Below are positions 32,662-45,442 of a stretch of 64,000 nucleotides of DNA, piece by piece. A program made the position numbers and the translations under genes. The notes under the pieces are model-generated. The model was not told the DNA's origin. It did not search any database and saw nothing but the letters and a program-made list of their open reading frames with translations. Source of the DNA: Bimastos eiseni (lineage: Eukaryota > Annelida > Clitellata > Crassiclitellata > Lumbricidae); contig OY365807.1 in NCBI GenBank assembly GCA_959347315.1, forward strand, positions 15,388,874 to 15,452,873, written 5' to 3'. Within the stretch, counting starts at the first letter, position 1. The number at the start of each line of letters is the position of its first letter.

Positions 32662-35600
32662 TGTTTTCGTTCTAAGAGCATCCTTCCTACTATAGGACCA
32701 TCGTTATACTTCTATAGCTGTATGTTCCTGTTCCGTGTCAGTCAGAGTAGATTTACAGGTTCCTTCTTCCGCACATCATTAGCAACTCATCAGGATCTTT
32801 TTGCAGGACCCTCTTTCTCTTGGAACAATCTTCTTATAAATTATATGTAGCCTTTAAATTCAACGCACGTTTTCTATTTGCCTTCAGTGGCGGTACAGCT
32901 GAGATCAGTTATAAGATAGACGCGTGAAGGGCGAAACAGAAATGTTTTTGTTGCTCTACATAAAAATTGCCGAGGCCAAGAAGACAATGGCGAAGCTATA
33001 CACGCACAGACACAGAGAGAGAAACGCACGAATACATCGGGCGAAATGAACAGAAACTGGAAAGAAACAGCAGAGTAACAGAGAAACCTACATGTATCCC
33101 GCTTCTGAGTAGATGTCTGAAGGGACGCTATATAAATCCTCTGAATAAATGGAAAAAGTGAGACCTTGAGGCAACGACAGAGATCGAAAGACAAGAAAGA
33201 CTTAGCAAGTAATAGAGAAACAAAGACAAGAAAAGAGAGGAGGAGACAGAAACAGTTCAGGAGACGTTCACAAGGAAAGTCACGATGAGAAGCAGAGTAA
33301 CGACGCTCGTACACACGCAGACAAATGAAAGACATACATGTACATGTAGAACGAATGATACCGATAATGATACATCTATCCGATTGACAGAGGTAGAGTT
33401 CCAAATACGCCTACAGAGAACAGACGAAGTCATTGTGGTAGGGAATTGTGGTAGGATAGGGAATGTTTCATCGGTGAGCGATCGCTTTCTATGCTTCATC
33501 TGTTGCCGTCTTTCGCTTCTGTCATAAATATTCATCCAGCGCTCATTATCCCGACGCGTTCGTCCTCATCATTAAGCAGGACACCCACCCCCTCTTTTGT
33601 CAATCTCTCCTTCACTACGAGAAATACCCCCTCCGAGTCATAACCTCCCTCTTCGTAGCGGTAATCGAGTATTTATAATGCACCACAAAACACTCTTACT
33701 CCCCTCCAACCTTCCATCATTCCTTCTTTATTACTTTTCTTCCCCTCCCCATATACGTTTTACGTTCTTACCTCTTTCAGTTCTCTTCTTCATTTTCTTC
33801 TTGCCCTTCTTGTTGCTTTCTTAGCTCCCTTCCTTCCTTCCTTACTTCCAACTTTCGGTTGATCTATGCCTTTACTCCCCTCCGCCTTTCCTCGCTCCAA
33901 CTCTGTTTTGCTTTCTGTAGGACTCTGTCTATCCTCCCTTAAGTACGTCTGCCCTCCATTCCTTCTCAACTAATGGCATTCCTATTCGTGAACATACGGT
34001 GTGCGTCAGTTTCGTAACGATGCCTTCGTCGGATCAATCAGTAATAGGGACCATCTTAATCTTAACCGCCTCGGGATCAGTTTTCGCAAGGGCGGCCCAG
34101 ATGGGCAATTCTCGTCTTTGCTCCCAGTCAATTGAGGAGATGTGTCAATGAGTTTCAATCCTTTACTATAGTCTGGGCAGGATTGGTTACTAAAAGTGCC
34201 ATCAAATTTTATGTAAAGCTAAAGGGACAAAATGCCTTTTATGCAACTTAGAGAAGTTATATGAATAACAGGAAATTTTAGTAGTTGATGACATTCGTTG
34301 AAACGTAAAAGGGGAAATTTAGAAACCGTTTGACTGCAATGGGCTCGACGTTAATCCGGAAACTATTCAAAGCTTTGAACCTCGATCCCACAAGTCGCGT
34401 GAGAGATCAAAGGTCAACAGAAAATGTTGGCTATAAACAGCATGATGAACACAAATGGAAATGTAATGTGGAATGAAACGAATGAGAAGGAGGCAGAGGA
34501 AGAGAAAGACAAAGAGGAGTGAAACGAGGACGATAAGAAGACGGACAGACAACGAGGAAGAGAGCAAAAGTGGATGGATGGATACGAAAAGAGACATGAT
34601 GATAGACAAACAGACAGACCAAGGACGGTAAAGAGACAGACTGATGGAAGAGATAAATGCAGCATGTGATGGAGTGCATGTGAGTAGGAGGAAGGAGAGA
34701 AATGCAGTGGGAGTGGGGGAGCTAGTCAGGCGACTGTAGGAGATTTGGTTTTTATGAAGAGGTCAATGACTACGAAATGAAGCACAATAAAGCGTCTCCA
34801 TTCAACCATACATCATCCTTCCCTCCTCCCTCCCTTCCTTCCCTCCTCCCTCCCTTCCTTCCTTCCCCCTCCCTCCTTCCGTATTTCCTTTTTCCGTCCA
34901 ATCTACATATGTACGCCTTTGCGTACAAAATTGTGTATATAATTGTGTATCGTATATCTAAATGATCTGGGAATTGTATCTAGAATTACGCACTCATTAC
35001 TTATAACCCCATCGGTACTATAGCTCATTTTATTCGATGATTCATCCATGTTTAACTCACTGAAACATAACATGGACCTCCGGCTATCTACAAGACTAAA
35101 ATAGATTAAATATACTCCAAAAATGCCTATATCCGTATCGTTGCCTGCTCTTCTTATGCCTATCATCAATCATCTGACATCCTATTTACTACTCTACAAT
35201 TAAATGAAGTTACGTATAAATATATATGTATAAATTCAGTAGTAAATTATTACCTCCGATTTTTGATAACTATTTTGTACTTATATCCAGCATCAGCTGC
35301 TTTAAACCTACCCTGCGCTCCGCCGACAACTATTGACATATGTATACAGCCGAACCAATTAACCTACTCGTAAGTTCTCAGTTAAATACTCTGGTCCATA
35401 TGCATGGATTTAAATTCAAAATGACAACCGTGTTTAAAATAATGTTCGTAATTTTTATGTAAAAATTAAAAAATCATCTGTAAACAATTTTGCCTGCATA
35501 ACACGTGTGCATTGATCGTCTTCTTTTTAACTTGATATGTTTACGGTTTCAATCTGAATCAGTCATCTTGCTATTCCGCTGCTTACTACTATATTCCAAG

Positions 35601-36189
35601 AAAGGGTAGACCGATAAGCGTGACCGCAGGTGCCTTTAGGGCTTTCTTTTTTGATTGGACTCCAGTTAATTATCAATGTATGCATTTCACATACATCTTC
35701 TCCTGTTGGGATCAATAACACATATTGAATTGAATAAATATGTATTATGTGTGTGGACCCACGCATACGACGTATGTACGAATAAAGCTGATCGTATCAA
35801 TTCACGTTGTCCGTCGTCTCTATAAATCTCAGCGACTAGATTTTTATTGGTCCTGCATCAACTCTCTGTTGCTCGTCTCTCGACTATTCGAATTTTTGTC
35901 TCCCTTTCTTGATGACTTGTTGTCTTTGTGTGTGATGCTTCTCTTCTTGAGTTTTTGTTGGCTTTGTTGCGACGTAAATCAGACTAGCGCTCGTAAATAA
36001 ATTGGTGCCCTATGCTCAGCAGCTTGGAAATGTGGAGTCTACAATTACGATTACGATCGCTCCTTGTTCGCCTGTGTTTCGACTCTACACGGTAAGCTAA
36101 AATTTTACACAAGTATATATGCAAGTAAGAGTATTCTTTATAAGGCTACTAGTATAAGCACTATGGCTCTTACAAAGGTATATATATAT
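32662..36189 (-). other. GPCR intron 2, unassigned part with simple repeats
   Basis: No recognised host exon. Pyrimidine-rich tracts lie at 33690-33850 and 34800-34880 (CCTT/CCCTCC units). The text ACGCTATATAAAT near 33126 is another copy of the LINE/SINE 3' end. 35740-36005 resembles an LTR (see its own entry). Confidence 0.4.
35740..36005 (+). mobile_element. Possible solo LTR (low confidence)
   Basis: Within this stretch are AATAAA (35780), a TATA-like CTATAAATCTCAGCGACTAG, and at the end ATTGGTGCCCTATGC, which resembles a tRNA primer-binding site (TGGTGCC). A related text, with GCGACTGGAATTTT and TTGCCCGTCTCTCGAC, occurs at 43390-43440. No coding region or paired LTR accompanies either copy. 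Confidence 0.3.
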
Positions 36190-36362
36190 ATACCTTGACA
36201 ATTACGACGTCGCCCAGGATAAAAAGACCCGCGCCATCCACCGTGAGAGTCAGGATGGGTGCCGACAAGTGTGCTACTGACTCATCATCATCATCATCGT
36301 CGTCGTCATCATCATCATCATCGACACCATCGACAAAATCACCAATAGAAAATAAAAGAAAG

Positions 36363-37129
36363 GAAAAATCAATCCAGTTAAGCGGTAGATACAGGATCAA
36401 AATAGGACAATGGAATGTGAGAGGGTTGAACTCGATGGGGAAATTATCGATACTTGGAAATGAACTCGAAAGATTAAACATTTCCATATGCGGGTTATCA
36501 GAAAGCAAGTGGTCAGACAATGGCCACTTCAAGACGCTAGATGGACATACAGTGCTCTTCTCAGGTAAGACAAACAGGGAACACCACGGAGTAGCCATCT
36601 GGATGAACAAGAATGTTGTTTCTAGTCTAATATCTTACAATCCAGTGAGCAACAGAGTAATGACAGCCACAGTTTCCCCTTTAGACCAAGAAACGTGACT
36701 GATACAATGCTATGCACCAACAGCAGACAAGCCAGATAAAGAAATCAATCAATTCTACAGAGTTAAATAAGGTCTTTGCACAAACATTGCCCAAACGAAC
36801 ATATTATTGATTACAGGAGATTTCAATGAGTTGGCGAGGGTGCATTGGAAACCGATGTTCTCGGAAAATATGGGCACAGGAAAAGAAACAACAGAGGACA
36901 AACTTTGGTGGATTTCTGCTCACAGCACAAGTTGGTTATCACCAATACGTTTTCTCGACTGCACAATAGAAATAGATATACTTGGAGAAACCCAGACAGA
37001 AACACCAGATCGCAGATTGACTACATCCTGATTAATAAACATAGGAAACAATCGATCAACATCGCCCGCATATGCCTCAGTGCAGATTGTGACTTAGACC
37101 ACAATCTAGTAATACTGACAATGCATTAA
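36363..37129 (+). pseudogene. LINE apurinic-type endonuclease, interrupted
   Basis: The frame opens with IKIGQWNVRGLNSMGKLSIL, then ICGLSESKWSD and HHGVAIWMNK, the craniofacial-development-protein-2-like endonuclease pattern. An in-frame TGA at 36696-36698 and TAA near 36766 interrupt it; LIQCYAPTADKP and LLITGDFNELARVHWKPMF (catalytic GDFN) follow in the same frame. A frameshift near 36870 moves the rest (TLVDFCSQHKLVITNTF, RSQIDYILINKH, DCDLDHNLVI) to another frame. SDH is altered to LDH. Confidence 0.88.
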
Positions 37130-37760
37130 AAATTCAAAAAGAAACGAACCATCAAAGCTCTTCTCCTAGACTTGGAAAAACTCAGAAACAATCAGATAGA
37201 ACACCAATACCAAGTTGAAATAACTATCAGATTCGAAGCACTTGAGAGAATTGCCGAACCACGCACACCAGATGAACTATGGAAACAACTTAAAGAGATC
37301 ACTCTGAGTGCCGCCAAAACAACACTACTGAAGAACTGCGACAAGCGAAAGAATTGGATTTCCAGTGACACCTTTGAATTAATAAGCAAGAAAAGAGAAG
37401 CAAAAACAAAGTCTCCACAAGAGTACAAAATTCTACGAAATGAGGTACAACGGATGTTACGAAGAGACTAGCAGTCGGAATTGGAGACATTATGCATCGA
37501 GCTGGAGGAGAACGAAAGGAAAGGTAACACCAGACCTGTATTCCAAGTGGCGAAGAAGCTCACTGACTCGTTCAAGCCTCGAACCACAGCCATTAATGAC
37601 AACAACAACAAAAAACTTGTTGAACCGGAAAAAGTAAACCAAAGATGGAAAGAATATGGCGAAGGACTCTACAGCAATGACAAAGAGGAAAACGACATAA
37701 AAATTGAAATACAAGAAAAGGAACCACCGTCACTAAAAGAAGAGATAAGACGAGCTAAAT

Positions 37761-39245
37761 TTGAAAGCAGATATGCGGAAGTCACCAGACCCAGATGGCG
37801 TAGCCGCTGAGCTGTTTATATTTGGTGGAGAAATGACTGACAAAACTGCACGAGATATGTGTGGACGTATGGGAGACCGGGGATTGGCCAGAAGAATGGT
37901 CACAGTCAATTTTTATTCCACTGCCGAAGAAAGGAAATCTACTTCACTGTGTAATCACAGTACAATTGCGCTAGTCCCACATGCCAGTAACATTTTGTTA
38001 CGAGTGATACTGGAACGCATCCAGACCAAGCTGGAAACAGAGATCGCTGAAGAACAGGCTGGCTTTAGGTCAAGAAGAGGCACGCGAGATCAAATTGTGA
38101 ACTTAAAAATCTTCTTCGAGAAAGCGATAGAAAGGAAACAACCACTGTACCTCTGCTTCATTGACTTTACAAAAGCTTTTGACATGATTCAACACGATCA
38201 ACTATGGATAATCATGATGAAGATGGGTTTCCCACTCCACCTCATTCGGCTATTGCGAAATCTCTACAAACAACAACGAGCTACTGTAAAGACAGACGGA
38301 ATTATGTCGACATGGTTTAGTATCAAGAAAGGAGTCCGACAAGGATGCAATTTGTCACCTAACCTGTTTAACATTCTGACAGAGCAGGTAATGCGAAAAG
38401 CACTACTAAGCTATCACAAAGGATTCAGGATTGGAGGGAAGACTATAAATAATCTTAGATATGCTGATGACATCGTGCTACTGGCCACTTCACCTGAGGA
38501 TTTACAGGAGTTGGTGCAACGTGTTGAGATATCAGCAAAAGAATATAGTATGATGATTAACGTAGCAAAGACAAAAGTAATGACAAATAACAATGATACA
38601 CTTTTGATCAAGGTGGACGGATACAAACTGGAACAAGTGGACTCATTTACATACTTGGGGAACAGAATAACGAAGGATGGGGACTGCGCGAGTGAGGTAA
38701 AATCAAGATTAGCTATGGGAATGTCAGTCATGTTTCAGTTGGTAAGCCTCTGGAAGAATAAATCAGTCAGTACTAAAACCAAACTGCGACTCATGAAGGT
38801 TTTGGCTTGGCCAGTAGCAACGTATGGTTATGAAGCGTGGACAATAAAGAAAGAAGAAGAGAAACGTATACAAGCATTTGAGAACAAGTGCATGAGGAAA
38901 CTGTTCAGAATTCCATGGACAGCAATGGTGACAACCGAACAAGTGTATCAAATGGCGAAAGTTGACAGCAAACTGTTGGGTCACATAAAATCCAGAAAAC
39001 TGCGGTACTTCGGGCACATCGTGAGACAGCCTAAAGACAGTATTGAGAACAGTGTGATGTTGGGTATGGTGGAAGGAAGCCGATGTCGTGGAAGACCCAG
39101 AATCTGCTGGTTTGACAATGTCAGGGCGTGGACTGGTGTAAAAGGCACAAGCTTAATGAACATCGTACGAGACAGAAAGCATTGGACATCACTTTCCCAT
39201 TCATGTAGTCAACCGTCGCGAAACGACGATGACGATATGACATGA
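37761..39245 (+). pseudogene. LINE reverse transcriptase and C-terminal region
   Basis: A 494-codon open frame. It starts KADMRKSPDPDGVAAELF and contains EEQAGFRSRRGTRDQI, LCFIDFTKAFDMIQHDQLW, GVRQGCNLSPNLFNILTEQV and the catalytic RYADDIVLLA, then SFTYLGNRI, VATYGYEAWTIKKEEEKR, RKLRYFGHIVRQ and GRPRICWFDNV. Between about 37860 and 37965 the correct reading (WETGDWPEEWSQSIFIPLPK) is in another frame, so two compensating shifts make about 35 residues nonsense. Despite its open length it cannot encode a normal enzyme. Confidence 0.9.
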
Positions 39246-39370
39246 CATATGAATGAATGTGACTTTGATTTAATGGCACTGGACAGATAAGAATAAAGTC
39301 ATTTCTAGAGCAATGCTCTTCAACAGAATGAAAGTCAATCAATCAATCAATTAGTCAATCAATCAATCAA

Positions 39371-40319
39371 GACACAGCTCCCATTCAAAACATGCATCCA
39401 CATAGAGGCGCTCCCAGACCAACCACGACTGAAAAGGACAGATTTAAGAGAGGCATCGAATGCAGGTGAGTAGTAGGCTATAGGCAGGAAAGAGAGCTAC
39501 GGAGGAGGCTCATTCCATGTATAGTTGAGCCCAAGACCAAGTGAGTCAGTTGTTGTCAACAGGAAGTAAGACATAACATTTCCATTTTCTTAGATGACCA
39601 TTATAAGGCGATTGCGCTCCCACATTGGCGAATCCCCATCAAACGGGGGAGGGACGCTGAGGGAACAATGAGCAGCGGGTGGCAGACAAAAACATGAATG
39701 GAGAATATGAAACTGTACCTCAGGGAAAGAGACATGGATATGAGAACGCAATGGACGCAATCATGGACAGCGGAAAGTGGAGAAATTTAGTGAAATCCTC
39801 ATCGTCGGTTCATGTCTGACGGAAGAAAGAAATGAGAATCGATATACTTTGTGGTTACTTGCATTTGCTCATATCTTGGTAAATTCGGGCAGGACATTTC
39901 GTTACGGGAAAATTCTGGACGGTTAATTCGGCGAATAATAGCCGAGCGGACAATTTAGAGTTTGTTAATGGTGGAAAATGTAGGACTATCGTTTTCTCTC
40001 ATGAAGGCCGTGACCTGTATTGCGAGGAGAGGAGAAAGGGTCCGGAGTATGTGGTTGGGGTCGTTGCTGAAGGCATGGAAAGTCTATCGTGTGACGCTTC
40101 TGGCTGTTGACTGACGTTGGGAGCGTCCTCGTATAATTATACAATATTCATACACAGGTCTACGTCGTCGTCGAATTACTGATTCGGTCGACATGTATCG
40201 AGTTTGTAGATTGAAGGCTTCTATGCCCTCTGAAATGGAGTCCGAACTTAACGCTTCAAGAACGACCAAGACACAGTATAGCCACGCGGTTTGCTCCCAG
40301 GCGAGCGGCCGAAACTACC
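39371..40319 (-). other. GPCR intron 2: repeat relic and unassigned sequence
   Basis: 39380-39640 (AGGCGCTCCCAGACC ... GAGGCTCATTCCATGT) resembles the relic at 25790-26240 and the 3' region of the LINE at 32080. At 39880-39960 a set of degenerate GGACATTTCG/GGACAATTTAG motifs resembles the end of the MITE at 17703. No gene recognised. Confidence 0.4.
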
Positions 40320-40475
40320 GAGAAGGAGGAGGAAGAGAACGAGGAGGAGGAGAAGGAGGAGGAGAAGGAGGAGGAGAAGAAGAAGGAGGAGAAGGAGGAG
40401 GAGGAGAAGGAGGAGAAGGTGGAGGAGGAGAAGGAGGAGGAGAAGGAGGAGGAGATGGAGGAGAAGGAGACGGAC
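40320..40475 (+). repeat. (GGA)n purine tract
   Basis: About 155 bp of GGA/GAA units on the plus strand, almost purely purine. GGAGGAGG stretches recur and could form G-quadruplexes or triplexes. Poly-Gly/Glu, poly-Arg and poly-Pro/Ser frames across it are artefacts. Confidence 0.96.
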
Positions 40476-41704
40476 AAACCATCACAATATCCCAATAGAT
40501 TCTCATTAAAACGGCCGCATAGTTCTGTTTATGAGAACGGACGCCCAAATACCACGTACAATAAAAATGTATATATTGAGTCAATTGTACTTAATATACA
40601 CGTATATGGTGTGTATAAAAATGCAACTTTCCTTATATTTAAGGGTACTATAATTATTGTATAGGAAACAATCAGTTGGCGCATCGTGCGATTGATCAAT
40701 ATTGGAGGTCAATTAATCGTGCGCTATAGCAATTAATCAGCTCTGATTTTCAGTTGCTGAGAATGGTAGAGGGTGAGAAATTCGGTAGTTCTAGTCATAA
40801 TTTTGTCTTGCTCACAGTTGAATGTCTTCAATTTACAGCTACATATTTATATCGTGCTCTTCTCTTCTGAGCAAAAGATGTTGGAAGAAGGGCAATATAA
40901 CATTACAAGTTTCAGAATATATTATTATCTGTCATAGATTAAAATATTATGCCATCATTTTATACTAAAGACGTTATAACTTGCTCATCGTTCACCTTAC
41001 CTAAAATACACACTACTCTTTCTCAAAAATTATTTTTCCTAATAAGACACATGATCTAAGCACTAACTCAGTGATAACATTTTCACGAAGGCGTATTCTC
41101 ACCTTCTCTTCGGTAGAATTTTTACCGGTCTTTTTCACCATTTTTATGGTGCCGCTGTAAAACGCCAATGACCTATATATATACAAAGTCGACGTAATCT
41201 GCGTTATGAGTGCTCCTCTGACTGAAGCAATCTCGCCCTGTCAATGTTTCATACCACACTAGTCTTGCGGAAGTAATGTAACTAGATATTTATATGGCTC
41301 CCTCAGCAGCCTCAATTAAGCGTTGCATAATAATATATTATATGCCCGAGATACTTTGGATTAAATGGAAATGGAAATCGTGTACGTCATTTCAGCTGAC
41401 GCATGGATGCCATAAGCTAGCGTACTTTGGAACTACCCTCGATAGCGTTACAGCATATCCCCCCAAGCGCGTGACATGTGAGTCATTGGCATGTCCAGTC
41501 TTGTCTGACGGCGTCGCGGGAAGTATAAGTAACAGTAATAAATATATAAATATAATAATAGGCCTATATATATATATTATTCGGTCGCAGATGCGTTTTA
41601 CTGAAGCTCTAGGGAATTTTAATTGATGGTTTTAGTTGCAAATATTATGTAGATATAGGTCTGCATAATATTCGAGTCTGTTGAAAAGAACACGACAAGC
41701 AAAA
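40476..41704 (-). other. GPCR intron 2, unassigned part
   Basis: No gene recognised. At about 40870 the block GAGCAAAAGATGTTGGAAGA is a detached copy of the SINE tail at 18187. A TAGGCCTA octamer lies at about 41561. Confidence 0.4.
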
Positions 41705-42225
41705 TTGTTACTCGTCGTTGTAACTCACTGTTGTAACTCACTGTTGTTACTCGCTGTTGTAACCCACTGTTGTAACTCGCCATGGTTACTCGCTGCTATT
41801 ATTCACCGTTGCACCTCACCACTATAACTAGCTGTTGTTACTCGCTGTTGTCACTCACCGTAGTAACTCACCGTTGTTACTCACTGTTGTTACTCACTGT
41901 TGCTACTGACTGCTGTTACTCACTGTTGTTACTCACTGTTGTCACTCAACGTAGTAATTCATTGTTGTTACTCACTGTTGTTACTCACTGTTGTCACTCA
42001 ACGTAGTAATTCATCGTTGTAACTCACTGTTGTAACTCATTGTTGTTACTCACTGTTGTCACTCACCGTAGTAACTCACCGTTGCTACTCACTATTGTCA
42101 CTCACCGTAGTAACTCACCGTTGTTACTCACTGTTGTTACTCACTGTTGTTACTCACTGTTGTTACTCACTGTTGTTACTCACTGTTGTTACTCACTGTT
42201 GTTACTCACCATGATTATTCGCCGT
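41705..42225 (+). repeat. 13-bp minisatellite, about 40 units
   Basis: Head-to-tail units of TTGTTACTCACTG with variants (GTCACTCACCGTAG, GTAACTCACCG). The period is 13, so the frame rotates every unit and 39 bp repeats as 13 codons, giving long Leu/Val/Thr-rich frames that are not genes. Higher-order units (GTAG variant every few copies) are visible. Confidence 0.95.
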
Positions 42226-44592
42226 TGAACTCGTCACTACGTGTACGTAACAAATCAGAGCTCTTCTATTTTGTTTCGAAGAATAGCTACGCTATAAATC
42301 TGGCGAGTGGATTGTCCGAGGGTCGATCGATTGATCGACGCTTCAGACTTTAATTGGTCTAGGCCCCGGGTGGCCCCGAGTCCGGTTCACGATTGTATGG
42401 TTTAAAAGGATCGGTGCTCTGTTTGTTTCACGATTTTATTAGGAGAAAACGCTGGAAAAGCCAATACCATAAGCACACTTGCTATCACAACAAGCGGTCG
42501 AGTGATGGCGCCATTTTCTTTATATAGTATGCATCTACCTGTGTATACAACAGGGCCTACTGGATAAGTTAATGACCATATTGGTGAATTATTCACTGTC
42601 TTAATTAAATAGTCATTAGCAGGCCACCGAAAAGGGGCCACAGGGCCCAAATGCTCAAAGGCTCGACACTTTATGGGCCCATGGCAGGCCAGCAATTAAC
42701 TTGTGACGGTGTTACAAACTTAAATGATTTGTTGCAGCCAAATCCAATGAATTGCTTTCTTATAGATAATCTGTATGGATTACACGTTTGCCACTTATGT
42801 GCTCTCTTATGAACTCACTGATAGAGCTTTCCGTTCGCTAGACTGCATTTTCTCACAAGCTGAAAATATTTCGTCCAAAGACACAAACTACTCTGACATT
42901 GGTGATCCTTACAATGGTCGAAAGTGGTCGCTACTCTATTTCTATTTTGCGGCTTCTTTGTGAGACATCCAATCATTATTTCGTCTAACTGAGAAGTTGA
43001 GGATCCTTGCAAATGCGACGCATTATTATCTGCCCTCCGACGGTCGATTGATTAGTTATAATTACCACCCCATCATTAAACAGACGTCACAAATATATCT
43101 CAAAAATAGCACACTTCAGATCAGATATTACGTGCCTAAACAGGGCGTTCACGTTCACGAGCCTTGCTGTTAACGAGTGCAAAGTACAAAGCACATCGCG
43201 TTCCCTACTTCAAATGGACCCATAATAATATAGACATGTTTTATAGGTCCCTTATTCATTTTCGCGAAGACAGACGAGACCAGCAAAAGCACTACAACCA
43301 AGACATACAAAAATTAACCGATGACATTTTGTTATTCGCGTAAGTTCAAGGTGTCCGTCTGTATATAAACCTCGCGATCGGCGACTGGAATTTTTTAAAA
43401 TTTGTCTTGCATGAGTTTTCTGTTGCCCGTCTCTCGACAGTCACTGTAGGACTCGACTTTTCGGGTTATGCGACTTTTGTCTAACATTACAGGGTCTTGA
43501 TTCCTAACCCGACTTACGTTCACTGTACTTCATTGCTAGACAATTGATGATCCGACTGTTAGTATCAACAGCCTTCAGACATTACTTTTAACAGCGTATG
43601 GGTCTACATGTATACCCACGCGTCTAATGCGTTGTAGATAGAGTACAGTGATCATATTTCGCCATATGAAGCATTAATATAAATCTGAATAATATACGGT
43701 CGACACTTTTGTAACGGAATAATTATCTGCAATGACGAGAACGACATATTGCAATGTATAATTTTGCCAAGTCCAATAACAATAATTTACAATGCTACAA
43801 AAAGTGATATTTTTTGAGTATACTCCTTGCAGCTTTTCCATGAACGTTTCCAATGTTTAAAAAAATTATATTTTCTGAATATACTTCTTGCTGCTCTTCC
43901 ATGAACATCGATAGAAACACCAAGTATCTCGAAGAAAATTGCTTACAGTGTCTTTTTTCAACTATATTTCCCTGCTGTGGCAAAGGTGAAATGACAAAAT
44001 AGTGAAAAGACTTCGCCTTCTACAGCAAAAAACGAAGATATCTAGATGACAATAATTATTGCGGCTGTATTTTCTGTTTCACACGTCTTGAAACAATGTA
44101 CTGAAACAAGGGCCCTTCGGTCAGGCATCTCTACATAACAGGGGCTTACAATGTCTGTGATTTCTAGGCCTCTTGTCTAAAAGGCTATAGAACTTTAGTG
44201 GACTTGTAGTCGCCTAATGCAAACGATTTTTGAATCACGGGGAAGACGCCGCTAAATATTTTAGATACGAGACGCTTGTCATTGACACATTTCTTGTATT
44301 ATCTCCTGGGTTCAATACGTTTAATTGACATTTATTACATTTAAAAACTCGACTCGAATAAATTATCATCAATTGGTAACAATTATTGAGTAACCTACGA
44401 CCCTAAAGTACTCTTATGCCAACGCAGACGTTGTACAAATTGGGCTCATATTTAGTAAGACAACGCCCGATATATTTTAGGCTTAATTGACTTTAGACTT
44501 AGACTTAATTGAATACATCTGATCTGGTCTGATCTGATCTGATCTATATCTATTGTAGTCTGTAGGAGTCTAGAAATCGGTGTTGGTCTAAC
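42226..44592 (-). other. GPCR intron 2, left part near exon 2
   Basis: No exon recognised. There is a G/C-rich patch near 42620-42690 with GGGCCC palindromes (AGGGCCC, TGGGCCCATGG). A direct duplication of about 57 bp lies at 43799-43915, and LTR-like text at 43390-43440 is related to 35820-35910. Confidence 0.4.
43799..43917 (+). repeat. Direct tandem duplication, about 60 bp, two copies
   Basis: Both copies hold AGTGATATTTTTT or AATTATATTTTCT, then GAGTATACTCCTTGCAGCTT or GAATATACTTCTTGCTGCTC, then TTCCATGAAC. Confidence 0.85.
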
Positions 44593-45028
44593 CTTGCGTT
44601 TGTTGTCCTCGACCTTGAACAGTGACGAGGTTCTCTCGAGGATTGTCACTGGCTTCCACAGACAGATGGCGATGCGAATGCACGTGAAGAGGATGACGGT
44701 CGACGGAAGTGCGTACATTGTCACGAAAAGGAACAAGAAGAAGCCCTTTCGGAAGTTGCCGGACGGCGGTCGAGTGAGGGCGCCACCGTCATCGTCGTCA
44801 TTGGTGTGGAAGAGGCGGAGAAGGGAGTCGATGTCGTCGAATCGGTCGGTGCAGATGTACCGAGAGACGGAACCGAGAGAACTGGAGATACTGAAGGCGT
44901 AGCTCTTGCAGTAGAGGTACGGAAGGGCGAGCGTGATCGATATGATCCAGATCGTCAGGATGATCTTGATCGTTCGAGATTTACTCGTGAAGATCTTGGC
45001 GTTGATCGGATGAACCACTGCGTAATAC
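44593..45028 (-). CDS. GPCR exon 2: ERY motif end through TM5
   Basis: Residues 135-279, with the split Arg134 codon completed by the first base. The acceptor AAAATCGCAG is followed by G TAT TAC, and the donor is AAG|GTTAGA after 44593. TM3 ends in ERYYAVVHPINAK; TM4 has W161 in KIILTIWIISITLALPYLYC. A long extracellular loop 2 (about 176-228) contains the conserved C193 and an acidic run NDDDDGG. TM5 reads FFLFLFVTMYALPSTVILF with P242. The third loop is short and ends EDNKRK, joining IARM of TM6. Splice phases on both sides are exact. Confidence 0.93.
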
Positions 45029-45097
45029 CTGCGATTTTCAATAGCGCATTTGTGAGGCAAATTTTAGGCGATATATAAGTATCTACGTACAGTCGTA

Positions 45098-45113
45098 TAC
45101 ATACACACACACA

Positions 45114-45145
<32 letters not shown>

Positions 45146-45365
45146 CACATGCATACATACATACACACATACATACGTACGTACATACGCACATGTACAT
45201 GCATAAAAAAATAAATTTATACATGTACACATATGCATAAATACATAGGGACCTACAAACATATGCACAGCTAAATGCTAACACATGCACATATACATGT
45301 ATATACATGCTTACTTATACGCGTTTATGCGTAATGCATAAATACAAACATGCATACATATTTCT
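45098..45365 (-). repeat. (CATA)n/(ACAT)n microsatellite
   Basis: ACAT/CATA units at 45103-45190, then degenerate CATGTACA and CATATGCA text to about 45360. It begins 70 bp upstream of exon 2 on the coding strand, so it lies close to the splice acceptor. Confidence 0.93.
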
Positions 45366-45442
45366 ACGTTAGGCAAAATGTATACGGACAGATAAACAAG
45401 CATACAGAGAGAGGGCTACGCTAAGTATTGGAACATACGCAA

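Larger units (their letters stand above)
36190..39370 (+). mobile_element. RTE-like non-LTR retrotransposon, frame-broken
   Basis: Near-complete endonuclease plus reverse transcriptase element, about 3.2 kb, inserted in GPCR intron 2 in the opposite direction. The endonuclease part is broken by stops and shifts (36363-37129) and a linker follows (37130-37770). The reverse transcriptase and C-terminal region lie at 37761-39245. The 3' end carries a (TCAA)n tail at 39334-39370, typical of RTE/CR1-type insertions. The 5' part begins near a (TA)n run and includes a (TCA/TCG)n serine tract at 36278-36326. Likely immobile. Confidence 0.9.
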
